A stretch of DNA of 64,000 nucleotides from Rhyacophila brunnea (GCA_022495005.1 JAGYXB010000056.1:62001-126000), one strand, 5' to 3'. Numbered from the stretch's first letter, positions 35,921 through 47,495 are shown. The notes: generated by a model not told the origin, from the letters alone. Made by a program: numbers and translations.

Positions 35921-36721
35921 CGTCTACTGTCCAAATTTTGTGGAAATCCGACTCCGCGTGTGGATTTGTACAAAGAAAAACGAAAATTATAGTACAGATA
36001 ATAATATGTACCTACCTAACGTTTGTTGGACTTCCGTGTTTATGGAATTATTATAATGGTTTATTACATTTTTCTTAGAGCATAAACATCGTAAAAAGGA
36101 CATCCGTTGTTTATCCACTAAAGTGAATTGGACTTTAATTAGCTATATCGGTTAATTTACTACTTATGGACTTCAGTGTTTCATTCATTTGTGTAATGAA
36201 ATAAAATTAAATTTTCTGCATATATAACTCAAAAACGGTAAAAACTGGACTTCCGTGGTTTATCCTCTAACGTACAGATTAATCTATGCCATTCTGACAT
36301 TTATACATACATATTGTATGACAGCTATGACTTCTTATTTACACTCTGTGACACCCTGTGACAGAGGACGCCAACATAAGAAACTGGTTTTTCGACATAT
36401 ATATGACCGATCGTCATAGAGTGTATTTGAAGCATTATTTGCACTTGATGAAATTTTGAGGGCTTTAGTTTAAATTATCAATATATTCAAATTATTCGTA
36501 AAAAATCTCTAGATCTACAATTATGATCAATACATATTTTTAAATGTCAACATAATAAATTTAGGTATGTAGGTTTTTACTATAAAATAATATTTTAAAA
36601 AGATTTTTATAGCTATATTTATTGAAAAGCACCTACTTCTGTTTTTTAATGTTTAAGAAATACTGGTATTAATACCGGTGTATTGACATTTTCATTCGGC
36701 ATTGCAATCCCTAAACATTAT

Positions 36722-37108
36722 ACTATAGCGACTACTAGTTATAATAAGAGTAGGTAACTTATTCTCGCATTCTATCAGTAATCTTTCAATCGAAAGAATA
36801 ACTAATATCACGTCGGGGTCACCATTTATTGATATTAAAAGTTATTTAATATTTGTCAATCTTAATATTGCTTATAATTTTATCTAATTGGAATGTTGAA
36901 ATTGAAACACTAACTTTTAATGTTGTTCTGTTTGATGTCTAGTTAAATAGTATGACATTATTGTTTTAATAGTTTTATGTATTTGCGGACAGACACTGTA
37001 GGTATATTCCGAAGTTATTGTTGTAATGAGAATTTTATTGTCGACACTTTGATTAAGAGATTACTGATAGATGCGAGAATTGTTTATTTTTATTTTCTTA
37101 ATTAGAGG
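36722..37108. other. no recognised feature
   Basis: AT-rich, with short frames only. Confidence 0.4.
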
Positions 37109-37832
37109 TCAGCGCGTCTATTCTATACACAAGACTGCTTTTCGGCCTCTACAGCAGAGGATCTAGATCTAGGGTAGGTTTGTATCGAAATATTAGCACT
37201 TATTGTAACAATTACAATAAATTAGTGGTAATTGTTACAAAAAGTGCTATGTTTTAACAGCACCTTTATTAGCTGTGTTAATTTTAGAGCGAGATAGACA
37301 GTTTTTACTGTTTAGACGGCTAACTTATTGTAACAATTATAATACCTCACTCATGGCCCCCACATCCTGAAGCGGGGCCCCATGCCAGGATCTTTGGCGG
37401 GCCCCCTACCTATCACGAAGGTTAAAGGTAGTCTGATGGTCTGCAGTGGCGTTTTCTAAATGGTGTTCGAGGTCAATAAAAATTCAGTGTATTTTTAGCG
37501 ATTTTTAACACATCTAATTATGGAGTTGTCGAGTATCAACACACAATATCAAAAAATTGCATCGCACAACCATACTTATATTTTAAAATGGTAATAATCC
37601 CGAAGTAAAATAGCGCCGCAGGCGACTTTTTTTACTATTAGGGCATATTTAAGATGTGTGTTTATCACAATTATGTGGTCGACCCGCCACGCCAGGCTCC
37701 TCTGAACCCGGGCCTCTAGGCTAGAGCCCTGTCAGCCCCCCCTTTTGGGGGCAATGACATCACTACATAAATATGATAAAGTGGTTATATTTATCACTTT
37801 AGCGGTCGATAAGTATAGAATAGACCCACTGA
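37109..37832 (-). mobile_element. MITE with AGTGGGTCTATTCTATA ends, split by another MITE
   Basis: The left end TCAGCGCGTCTATTCTATAC and inverse right end TCAGTGGGTCTATTCTATAC form the TIR. Internally GTAACAATTACAATAAATTA and TTTTAACAGCACC match the partial copy at 13500-13680. The 405-bp element at 37352-37756 interrupts it, leaving about 320 bp of host sequence. Non-coding. Confidence 0.75.
37352..37756 (-). mobile_element. CATGGCCCCC-ended MITE, copy 4 (405 bp), nested
   Basis: The ends are CATGGCCCCCACATCCTGAA and CTTTTGGGGGCAATG. Flanks ACCTCACT (37344-37351) and ACATCACT (37757-37764) match at 7 of 8. It sits inside the MITE at 37109-37832. Orientation is reversed relative to copies 1 and 2. 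Confidence 0.82.
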
Positions 37833-38387
37833 CAAAACAAAGTTGTAGAATTCAATTCAGTGAAACAATAAAACATTTAACTAAATATTATAAAATAGAA
37901 TTCTACATAATTATGTATGGTAACTAAATTGTTACATGAATTAATTGATCAATTACCTCAGTTAGTAACGCATGATGGCAATTTGTAAGTATGTACAGTC
38001 ATTAACAATACGTTGATGTGTGTAGTTTGTTTTTAAATACTTATGCATAGCAACGTAATTTATTATGCAATAGTTATTATACTTATTATTTACGTACGAA
38101 ATTGTCGCTTGTCAAAAATTGTTCAGAATTTCCTGTCGTACCTTTTTCAGTGCATCGCAAGCACACTATGTATGAAACAACAGTTAATTTCACTACATAC
38201 ATACAGTTCTGAGTTAACATTAATGGACACCCTGAAATAAGTTACGAGTTGCAATTAATTTAATTATTCATGTATGGTTTTGTGTGTATGCACAGACATT
38301 AGTGGCGAAGAGTGACTTTTGGTAGTAGGAATGCTATAGGTATCGTAAGGAGAGTACAATATGTTTTAACCAGACAATTTTTCTTAA

Positions 38388-38755
38388 GGCGATACTTCAG
38401 TGAAACTGCAAATAATTTTCAACTATATGCGTGACGAAATTTTGGACTCGCTGGCACTCGGAGACCGAACGTCGAGGTGTGAATACGTCAATTTGTTTTT
38501 GATGGCGACGGGGGAATTAATTCTTAAATCGTGTAAAGATGACTAAAAAACGTTACCCATTTACTTGAAAAAGAAAACATGTCAGTGAATATATTATTAT
38601 TATTAGTAATAGAACAATAAACATAACATTAAATGGACGCGTGTTGACTTTTTATGACAAAATAAATTATGTTTTGTTCTGCACGCGTCATTTGCACAAT
38701 CTTCGCGTTGCGTAGTCACGATCGTTTTGGACCGTGCCCCAGCTGAAGTATAACC
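38388..38755. mobile_element. TTAA-flanked MITE, copy 3 (368 bp)
   Basis: TTAA on both sides (38384-38387 and 38756-38759). The ends are GGCGATACTTCAGTGAAACT and CAGCTGAAGTATAACC. In inverted orientation relative to the other two copies, with the shared interior ACATTAAATGGACGCGTGTT. Confidence 0.82.
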
Positions 38756-38759
38756 TTAA

Positions 38760-39980
38760 CTAATTTTAAATTGCCTTGACAAACGATTCAGAATAATAAT
38801 ATGTATCTTTTGATATTGATTCAACATTGATTGTAATCTTTGTTATTTATTTTACTTTGACAAAAATATAAAATATAAAGTCGGTACGTATAAGTTTTTC
38901 TGATAATTTCAAAATATAAACATTGAATTACAATATAGTCTTCGTGACATATCTAGATTCATATTCTTCAAGTGTCTGCGATCCTAACTGTCTTACATTA
39001 AAATATGTGGTTTTGTTAGAATAATGGAAAAAATCAATTTTGTTTTTTTCAATTTGCACTTGTATTTTATAGGGCTGAATAATAATTTAACTTTAAAAAC
39101 TTGGCGTTTTGCGATTGGAATCTTATATAATACAAAGATGGTGCCCAAAAGTTCAATATTTTATAGTTTCTATTTAGTTTAATAGATTTTTTTAGTGTAG
39201 ATATGTTTTTATCGTGCTGAATACTAATTCCAAGTTAAACTTGACATTTTGCAATTGGAATTCCATGAAACACCATGGTATCGGTGAAAAATGACAATAA
39301 TTTTTATTTCTGATATCATAAATAAGTAAAAATTATAAATAAGTAAGTGTAATTTTAAAGAATTTATTAAAAGATTTTACAAAATAAAAGTCATTGCTTT
39401 TTCAATAGGTTTATTTAAAATTGACGATTCCGGCGCAAAGTTCTGAAAATTATACGAATTATATACTTTTGTACAAAGTATAAACATTGCCATAATATTA
39501 TAATGATTACAAATTGATACCAATAACGATTTAATAATAAAATATCACATAATATTGATTATAAAACCTTGCACTCAAATATAAATAGTAGAATTTGTAC
39601 TGTTGAACGTTCCACGCCCCATTTATTATTCAATGAAATAACATTAATACCACAAGTTGATACAATAAGGGGAAGGGTTATCATCTCCGCTATCAAGTGA
39701 ATGAAACGAAAACTATTTTTCTTGCATTGAGCAATTTCTGATAAAGATAGTAAATGCATCCACTCTCTAAATAAATATTTCTTCATTCATTCAAATTGTA
39801 AAATAACATTATTATCTTTTTGAAAGTATGCATGTTATCAATTATTGCGTATAAATATATAATAAAGAAGATATTACGACTTTAAGTACCTAACTAACTG
39901 TATTAATAATCAATAGTAATTGTAGTATTGATAATAGTATAAATTAATTGTACAATAAAATTCAATGAACAAACTACTAC
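38760..39980. other. AT-rich DNA, no recognised feature
   Basis: Two similar ~90-bp stretches (near 39090-39125 and 39235-39275: AACTTGGCGTTTTGCGATTG versus AACTTGACATTTTGCAATTG) hint at an old local duplication. A 75-codon frame on the minus strand at 39559-39786 is unrecognised. Confidence 0.45.
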
Positions 39981-39987
39981 TTACTCC

Positions 39988-40294
39988 GTTTACGCGTGCA
40001 TAGATTTACTGCTGACAGTACGTATCATCGCGGCCATAACTAGAAAATGCACATGTAAACATGTATTATCATGCAAGTTGCAAGATTGCATGAATGAATG
40101 AAAAATGTTCGGAAGCATCTGAAATTTCACCCGACATCTGCGCCTGCGCAGCAGAACGATAGTGGTGAACCTGCGTCTCGCTTACTCTTGAAGAATGACA
40201 TTGGCGAGTCAATCAGCACTTTTATGTATAAACAGTTATTATCGCGATAGTTTAAAGTACACACTATTGCTGCAAGTAAATCCATACACGTGTA
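39988..40294 (+). mobile_element. ACACGTGCATGGATTTACTG MITE, copy 4 (307 bp, both ends)
   Basis: The left end GTTTACGCGTGCATAGATTT and inverse right end GTACACGTGTATGGATTTAC define the TIR. The interior carries GTACGTATCATCGCGGCC, ACTATCG hairpin halves and TATTATCGCGATAG. It directly abuts a family S3 SINE. Non-coding. Confidence 0.8.
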
Positions 40295-40522
40295 CCATGT
40301 TCGATCCTTAGATGATCATATGGGCCTACACAGAGTGGAGGTTGTATTAACATATAAGTTTTTACGAGAAATGGATTTTAGCCATTTGCGAAACCTATTA
40401 GGTCCATACTCTGACTACAAACACAAATTTAAAAACAATATGTGTATTTGTCAGACCCAGGATTCGAACCTAGGACCCACGACATTATAAACCGACGCGT
40501 AAGCCACTCGGCCATCGTGGAC
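40295..40522 (-). repeat. tRNA-derived SINE, family S3
   Basis: The minus strand runs from a CCACGATGGCCGAGTGGCTT head (A-box) through GGTTCGAATCC (B-box; here TAGGTTCGAATCCTGGGTCT) to the body and the end GGATCGAACATGG at 40295-40308. A complete copy useful as a reference for the family. Confidence 0.82.
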
Positions 40523-40627
40523 AATGAACAAACAAACTTACATTATTATTTATTTTTTAAATTTTGAACACGCATTTAAAATTAAAATTATATGGTTCAT
40601 ATTGTATAGACATGTGAGATTAACCAG

Positions 40628-41035
40628 ATGGCCCCCACATCGTGAAGCGGGCCCCAAGGTTAGGGTCTTTGTCGGGCCCCCTACCTATCGCCAAGGTTAA
40701 AGGCAGTGAGATGCTCTATAGTAGCGTTTCCCAAATGGTATTGACGGTAAAATTAAGGGTTTTTAATGTATTTTAATACATTCCTACATCCACTTGAATA
40801 ATTATGGAATTATCAAGTAATGACACAACCAAAAACTACATCGCACAACCAAATATTTAAAAATAATATGACTATTAACAAAGGTAAATAGCTCCGCAGG
40901 CGACTTTTTTACTATTAGAGCAAAATTTTGATGTGTGTTTTATTTCACTTATTTGGTCGACTCGCCACGCCGGGCCCCTTATGAGCCCGAGCCCCCAGGC
41001 TAGAGTCCTGTCAGCCCCCTCCTGGTGGGGGCCAT
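40628..41035 (-). mobile_element. CATGGCCCCC-ended MITE, copy 5 (408 bp)
   Basis: The ends are ATGGCCCCCACATCGTGAAG and CCTGGTGGGGGCCAT. The interior contains CTCCGCAGGCGACTTTTTTA and GGTCGACTCGCCACGCCGGG, as in copies 1 and 4. No clear TSD. Confidence 0.78.
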
Positions 41036-42130
41036 GGACTTGACACATGATTTTAAATATATAACATTAATAAGCAAACATCAGACATACTCAAAATTTC
41101 ATGAAAATGGCCGTAGATGACTGAATCCTACCCCTAGCATGCTTCTGCACATTAAATAATACTATACGTAGGTAGGCACATAGATAAAATGTCGGAAAAA
41201 GCAAATAAACATAGTAAACGTGATTTATTTTGCATTCCCCTACTTCTAGTTGAATAATAATTATTCGTACCTACCCTCCTATTTCACGGAGGTTTTCATA
41301 TCTTGCTAGATTCTAGAACAATATGTCGCCACATAAATACGGAAGCTTTTCTCAGCAGAGCTTTCTTTGGGGCAACACAATGCACGTTTTGTTCTATATT
41401 TTATGTTCAAATACCCGCCCTTAGAAAACACAGAGTGGCATCCAGATAATGGGCCTCTACTGTCTAAAATCTACATTCATTGGCCTCGCAAACACCGCTT
41501 ACTCTTGATTAAACGACAGAATAAATTGTAGTTAGTTATGGGGGCCTTCTTAGGGTTTCATTTATTTAATTAAATTGTATTAACTCTTGAGATCTTTACG
41601 CGTTTGAATAATTGACAACGTTGCTGTGAATCCCATTTAAACCATAATGTTGCAATTAACAAATAAACTAAATTAGTATGACACATTGCAATTTAGTGTT
41701 TACGATTCTACCATACACTGCTAAGGCGTATAAAGCTAATTAATAAAGCTGGTATTAGGGAAAATATTTCGGCCATACTGAAGAATTCGGTGTTGATGAT
41801 AAGGACCCCCTTTTAATAAAAGTACATTTTCGATAATATTATAAATATAAAAAATACATTATATATTCTCGGTTCATTCAAATTTTTACTCTTGTCGAAA
41901 CATTTATTAGGGGTGACTCGAATGAACCATTCCACCGTTTGAGGTAAGACACTATATGTTTCTTACATGATTGTTAAATGAATGCCACAAAACATGATGC
42001 ATTATTTCGTCCTATTAATTCAAATCTTGTAAATTCTGATAAAAAGTCATAATTTCTTACATTTTTTATTCCATACACACGCAAAGTCGCAAGTGGCGCA
42101 AGTGTGGTTAGTAGGTATATGCTATAAAAA
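41036..42130. other. no recognised feature
   Basis: Mixed AT-rich DNA. GGTTCATTC near 41871 and its inverse GAATGAACC near 41921 form a small inverted pair only. Confidence 0.35.
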
Positions 42131-42134
42131 TCAG

Positions 42135-42598
42135 AGCGTTGGAGTGGAGCTCGGAGCAGGAGCACGGAGCAGTGAAGCAATGGGGGTTTACCCGGAGCAC
42201 CAAACATTTGTAGTGCTCCACTGCTCCGGATGTTTTTTTTATTATTAAATTTTCGTCTTTAAATCCAATGAAAATAGTAAGTAATATATTTCGACACTTT
42301 GCATCACGGAATTATTTGAAATACGATCGAGTAATAAATAACCTCATTTCTTTTGACAGAAGATGCAAATAATGAGAGACGATTTGCTGTCGATTTGTTT
42401 AATAGAATTAATAATGAAGATGACGATTATTTTAAAACTACCTTTTTTATTTGTAACATTTGTATACATATAATACCTATTAAATAACTATTAGTACCTA
42501 TTAGTTAACTAATACCTTTTTACCCGGAGCAGAGCAGACCCTGGAGCGGAGCTGGAGCAAGTATTAGGTCCTGGGGCGGAGCTTGAAGCTTTGAAACT
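42135..42598. mobile_element. element with GGAGCGGAGC-rich ends
   Basis: GGAGTGGAGCTCGGAGCAGG at the left and GACCCTGGAGCGGAGCTGGA at the right flank an AT-rich core, with CCCGGAGCA on both inner margins in opposite orientations (TTTACCCGGAGCACC; the inverse CACTGCTCCGG). This is like hAT MITEs with GGAGC subterminal repeats. Ends and TSD are not resolved. Confidence 0.5.
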
Positions 42599-42895
42599 TG
42601 GGAATATATATATATATATTGAATACCTATATTGTATTAAGTAAGTTCTGTAGAAGGATTTATGACCCAAAACTGCTATTAAAATAACTCAAATATCGCG
42701 GGGGGGTATAATTTGATGAAGATTTGAACTCTTCAAAAGAGTATCAACCTACTCCACCTTGTTCAAGCCATGACATTACACGTAGAAGGCAGCTAAATAC
42801 CATCAACAGGTGTATTCGCCATAATGTCAAAGTATCGAAGTGGCGGTAAGTTGCAGGAGATTAACGAGCAATAGGGATTCTTGGAACTGCCTTAT

Positions 42896-44634
42896 GGGTC
42901 TAGGACGATTTGGCACCGCGAACTGGCCTCCGCCGATTGGCCTCCGGTAATTGGCCACCGGTACAATCGGACGCCGGCCCAATTGGACGCCGACCCAATT
43001 TGACGCCGACCCAATTGGCCTCCGGGAGGATTGGACGCCGCACAGTTGAATTAAATGCGCAAAGGAATAGACGTACGTTACGATTTGTTGGAGTAAATAA
43101 GCAAGTCAGTTTAATATGCTTCTATCTTCTCAGTAGTTGTATCTTATACATTTCGCGCTTGACACATTTTTAATATAGATTGAGAATAATTATTATGCCT
43201 TATGATGTTTATTAAAAGAAAATTATTCTTCCCTCGTTGAAACTTAAAGATGTGCAAAATCAATTAATTTATTGTCTATACATAGGTACTTATTTATATT
43301 TACAACAAATATTAAAAATAATGTTAGATGTTAGAATGAAAATAACATTATATTTCAGCGTTTATCGACTTAATATTATAATAAAGCTTAAACATGTATA
43401 TTATTATGCATAAATGCGTATTTTAAGATACTCGTAGTATGAAATTACAAACAAAATATTAAGTAAGTTATCTGCTAAGTATAAATGTTTTAGTAGTTTA
43501 ATTGATAAACTACTTAGGTACTGGGTGCCGGACGAAATCTCGAAGGCCGAAATCCCGAAAGCCTAAATCCCGAAAGCCGAAATCCCGAATATCGAAATCA
43601 CGAACGCTGAAATCCCGAATGGCCGGAATCCCGAAGGCCGAAATCCCGAAAAATAAAAAAATTACAAACATCAATAATTGCGCAATTTTTGCAAGAGACA
43701 CAAAAACCCATTTTTTGTGGAAATATTAAAAAAATGTAAAATACAAACATCAATAATTGCGCAATCGTGAATTGCGCAATTTTTTGTAAGATGCACAAAA
43801 TCCATTCGTTCTACAAAATGGTCTCTCCTGAAAAAATTGCGCAATCAGAAAAACCCATTTTCCGAAAAAATGGGATTTGTCTCTCTTACAAAAATTGCGC
43901 CCACGATTGCGCAATTATTGATGTTTGTATTTTGTCATTTTTCGGGATTTCGGCCATTCGGGATTTCAGCATTCGGGATTTCGGCCTTCGGGATTTCATC
44001 CGGCATCCAGTACCTAAGTAGTTTATCAATCAAACTACTGAAACATTTATACTTAGCAGATAACTTACTTAATATTTTGTTTGTAATTTCATACTATCTT
44101 AAAATGCGCATTTATGCATAATAATATACATGTTTAAGCTTTATTATAATATTAAGTCGATAGAACGCTGAAATATAATGTAATTTTCATTCTAACATCT
44201 AACATTATTTTAAATATTTGTTGTAAATATAAATAAGTACCCATGTATAGACAATAAATTAATTGATTATGCACATCTTTAAGTTTTAGCGAGGAAAGAA
44301 TTATTTTCTTTTAATAAACATCATCAGGCATAATAATTTTTCTCAATCTATATTAAAAATGTGTCAAGCGCGAAATGTATAAGGTACACCTACTGAGAAA
44401 ATAGGATAGAAGCATATTAAACTGACTTGCTTATTTACTCCAACAAATCGTAACGTACGTCTATTCCTTTGCGCATTTAATTCAACTGTGCGGCGTCCAA
44501 TCTCTCGGAGGCCAGTTGGGTCGGCGTCGAATTGGGTCGGCGCCCAATTGGGCCGGCGTCCGATTGTACCGGCGGCCAATTACCGGAGGCCAATCGGCGG
44601 AGGCCAGTTCGCGGTGCCAAATCGTCCCATTCCC
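42896..44634. mobile_element. 1.74-kb foldback element with 9-bp TSD
   Basis: The identical 9-bp direct repeat CTGCCTTAT flanks it (42887-42895 and 44635-44643). The arms are near-complete reverse complements: GGGTCTAGGACGATTTGGCA at the left against the inverse right end GGGAATGGGACGATTTGGCA, continuing for about 800 bp each to a centre near 43770. The outer arms hold short tandem units of the CCAATTGGACGCCGA type, the inner arms GCCGAAATCCCGAA units. Long TIRs plus a 9-bp TSD suggest a Mutator-like (MULE) foldback. No transposase is present. Confidence 0.9.
43521..44013. repeat. inner palindrome with GCCGAAATCCCGAA units
   Basis: It begins CTGGGTGCCGGACGAAATCT and ends ATTTCATCCGGCATCCAG, inverse to one another. 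Each arm carries 14-15-bp units (five or more at the left, about four at the right), then TTGCGCAATT words. It may be the natural centre of the large palindrome, or a second foldback element inserted at its axis. Confidence 0.6.
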
Positions 44635-44643
44635 CTGCCTTAT

Positions 44644-45120
44644 GGTGTTCATATGCCTTACCGCAAGAAGAAAATAATGTGTCTATACGTATTTAATATC
44701 TGTATACTATGATGCATTGACGTATTTTAAGTACCTACCCAATTTTACCCGTTGTAGTGTGAACATGTAGTCCAAATAACGAGAGAAATAATTGGTTGTA
44801 AATTTGAGTGGACTGTATGTATAGGGTAAGGCGGTAACGGTGGAAGTCTGGCCACTGACCTTGATGTCGACTTTGCACGATGAGAATCTAACCACGTGCA
44901 CTGGCTTGTTGACGGCTTTTAAGACCACTTGTAGCTACAGGTTGAATTTTGAATCACCCTGTTGATAATTATCACGTTGACTGCTTGTAAAAAATAATTA
45001 CCTGTCACATTGACTAATGGGACAACACTAATTTTAGCACCGCACTGAGTTGGCTCGGTATCACTTTGTCAATGTTCACTATAACATTGGAAACTTACTG
45101 AAACATGTGAAAAGATGTAA
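44644..45120. other. no recognised feature
   Basis: A 73-codon minus frame at 44707-44928 is not recognisable. No shared repeat. Confidence 0.4.
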
Positions 45121-45124
45121 CTGG

Positions 45125-45500
45125 AAAATTATACGTATGCAGATTGCTGTATCACAGTTCACAGTGAAATATTGTATCAGAAACCGAATTAACAGTATTA
45201 AAACCACTGGAATACAATGAAAAGACAAGACAAGAAAATAAGTAGATAGGTAAGTAAATTAGAAATACAGTGACATCGTATATATATTTATATTAAATTC
45301 TGATAGGTGCTCGCAAGAATCAAGTCGTACCAATCAAATATCAAATTAATGTTCTTATTGCATCTAATACAATTAGAAAATTACTGAATGCAATACTTCA
45401 CGAATAACCCCTTTTTTATCGCGATGCATTACGGCCATCATTTTTTGATACGACAGCTCACGGTGAACTGTGATACGGCGCGAAATGTAATACGTACAAC
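45125..45500. mobile_element. inverted-repeat element with GTGAACTGTGATAC ends
   Basis: The left block at 45125-45182 (inverse: GATACAATATTTCACTGTGA, then ACTGTGATACAGCA and GCATACGTA) pairs with the right block 45443-45500 (GATACGACAGCTCACGGTGA, ACTGTGATACGGCG). The same block stands alone at 17080-17145. Probable MITE; the outer limits are uncertain. Confidence 0.6.
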
Positions 45501-46200
45501 TGAACATGAATTAGTACAAGCAATATTTATTGTATTCAATCGTATATTATATCTATCTATAAACAATGAACATAAATACTATACTTATTTTCTAATTTGA
45601 TTTAATTAACATAATATTGATTGGTGAAATAAGAAGCTTGACTTAAAATATGACGATGGGACAAATTGGTGCTTTTAACATTTTATTAAAAAAACTTTTC
45701 AGAAGCTTTCTCGTGTTTGAAGCTTTGATGAAGGCTATTGTTAAAATTTATAAATTACAAGCTATGGAGATACTGAAATTAATGCATACAGATGGCAAAG
45801 TCTCAAGCCACAAAGTGTGGTTTCATAATAATAATACTAAAAGGATTAAAATAATATAATGGAACATTGGCTTTTTGTAAGCAGTCAATGGCTGTGTCTG
45901 ATAACATTTATGTCTAAAATAAGAAATTTATTTTCATATCTCCAGACATGGACCGTGTTTGATATTTTAATCACTAGATGACCTCTGTTCACCTTACAAG
46001 TTAGTTACATCGTGCGGTCGCGAGAAATGTATACAAAGCACAATTCCCTTATCAGTAAAACACAAAAGCTTTTACAGTCTCTCTCTTACCACAAACAGTG
46101 CAAACGTGTAACAATAATATACTTGTATACTCGTGCGTAATTCTACCATACAATCTTATTATTATACATGCACTTTAATACAATTAAAAAAACAGTGCTA
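45501..46200. other. no recognised feature
   Basis: A 69-codon plus frame at 45650-45859 has no recognised domain. The stretch is AT-rich. Confidence 0.4.
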
Positions 46201-46204
46201 TCAT

Positions 46205-47065
46205 TAAGCCAAGGCATTCAACCGGAACTGAACCGAATACCGGAAAAACCGTTATTTTCGACGGAACAAAAACCGGAACCGAACCGAAAAAATCGATTCC
46301 GGCTTTGGTACGTGTCCAACGCGCATTAACATGATTCAAATTCAAATTTATTTTACATACCGTGAAAATTACAAATTATAAATTTAAGACGTTCACAACA
46401 TGACATTAATAACAAAGAAACAGTATAAAGAAGAAATAAATATATGCATTATCACAAAAACAGTATGAAAAGTAAAGTGAAAGGTACAAAACTTATAAAT
46501 TATAAAGCATGGAAGCACACCAAATGAGCTAAGTGGACCCTATTTTGAGAATTTATAAAATGTCCACCTATACTCATCCTCACGTAGGTGGAATATATCA
46601 ACACCCGAAACGATTTGGTGGAACGAGTTATTGCTCTCCCAGTTGGCATCACCAATGGAAGGTCAGTTCTGCTCATCGGGAGAACAAACAACTGATGCTC
46701 CCAATTTCTAAGATAGTTATCAGGGACGCAATGATCTTGCTCCCTATTTCAGTTGTCGTGACGCATTTTGACATAATTCTCATAATTTATAATATAGGTA
46801 TTATTTTTTAAATTTATGGCACGGCTGTGTAGTGCAGTATAATTAGTTTCGGAGCGTACCTTACAAGTACCATAAAATGTTCTAAATAATATGTGGTAGA
46901 AAATATTTTTTTTGTTCAAATAAAAACATTTTAAAATTAATCACTCAGAATTGAACCGAAAACTGGAAAACCATTATTTTTTTTTGAACTAAAATCGGAA
47001 CCGAACTGATATTTATATTTTTTACTTGAATCAGAACGTAAACCGAAACGAAAAAACATAACGGT
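46205..47065. mobile_element. CCGGAACCGAAC repeat element interrupted by a LINE end
   Basis: Runs of CGGAACTGAACCGAATACCG type at 46214-46300 recur as GAATTGAACCGAAAACTGGA and CGGAACCGAACTGA at 46948-47010. The LINE fragment at 46331-46760 lies between them. The repeated ACCGAACCGA words resemble subterminal repeats of some hAT elements. TIRs are not resolved. Confidence 0.45.
46331..46760 (-). mobile_element. LINE 3' end (Jockey-like tail), copy 3
   Basis: The minus strand ends in TAAATTTGAATTTGAATCA. It shares GACGTTCACAACATGACATT, AAGCATGGAAGCACACC, TGAGCTAAGTGGACCC and AGAACAAACAACTGATGCTC with the inverse copy at 61180-61612. 5'-truncated and non-coding as far as I can read. The tail type suggests a Jockey/I-group element. 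Confidence 0.65.
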
Positions 47066-47495
47066 GTTATGTTAGAAAGGAGAATAGAAACCATTACTTA
47101 CTAGTTGTGGTTAAGTGAAAATAAGTTAAGTAGTTAAAAAATTTTAAGTTTGAGGAGATACAACAGGCATCGTTCAAAACGATGGCTAAAACTATTCAAT
47201 AATAATACATGCTTATTTGGAAACCGTATTAATTCACTAAATTGTATATAATTTATATTTCATCTGGCTTAAATAACATTATTCCAAAAGAAATGTCCAT
47301 ATTTTACTGCCTCTTTACACTTCCACACCCAACCACCTAATTCCTTTTTCGGAAAGTTTAGTGTGGTATGTGGACGTAACTTTTCGAAGAAAAAAACTTA
47401 TCCGATCTTTGTGCTTTAAAGTGGAGTTTCTAAAGAAAGCCTATATCTTTCGATGTGAAGAGAGGAAAAGAATGTTTTGCGTGGAAATAGTAATA

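Larger units (their letters stand above)
33259..36430. mobile_element. possible inner inverted-repeat element
   Basis: The block at 33259-33352 (ATGACGATCGGGCACATATA, then ACGTTAGAAGATAAACCACG) pairs with 36236-36425. The motif GGACTTCCGTGGTTTATCC occurs near 36027, 36098, 36168 and 36246, and inverted near 33335 and 33590. This looks like a decayed element with subterminal repeats inserted in the hAT, or subterminal arms of the hAT itself. The flanks do not give a clean TSD. Confidence 0.5.
32896..36713. mobile_element. 3.8-kb hAT-type element with nested insertions
   Basis: A perfect 8-bp TSD, AACATTAT, lies at 32888-32895 and 36714-36721. The left end is TAGGAATTGCAATACCGG and the right end in reverse is TAGGGATTGCAATGCCG. 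Inside lie a second pair of inverted blocks (TATGACGATCGGGCACATAT near 33263 and its inverse near 36415), repeated GGACTTCCGTG words, a LINE remnant and a GC-rich repeat. No transposase frame is recognisable. Confidence 0.88.
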
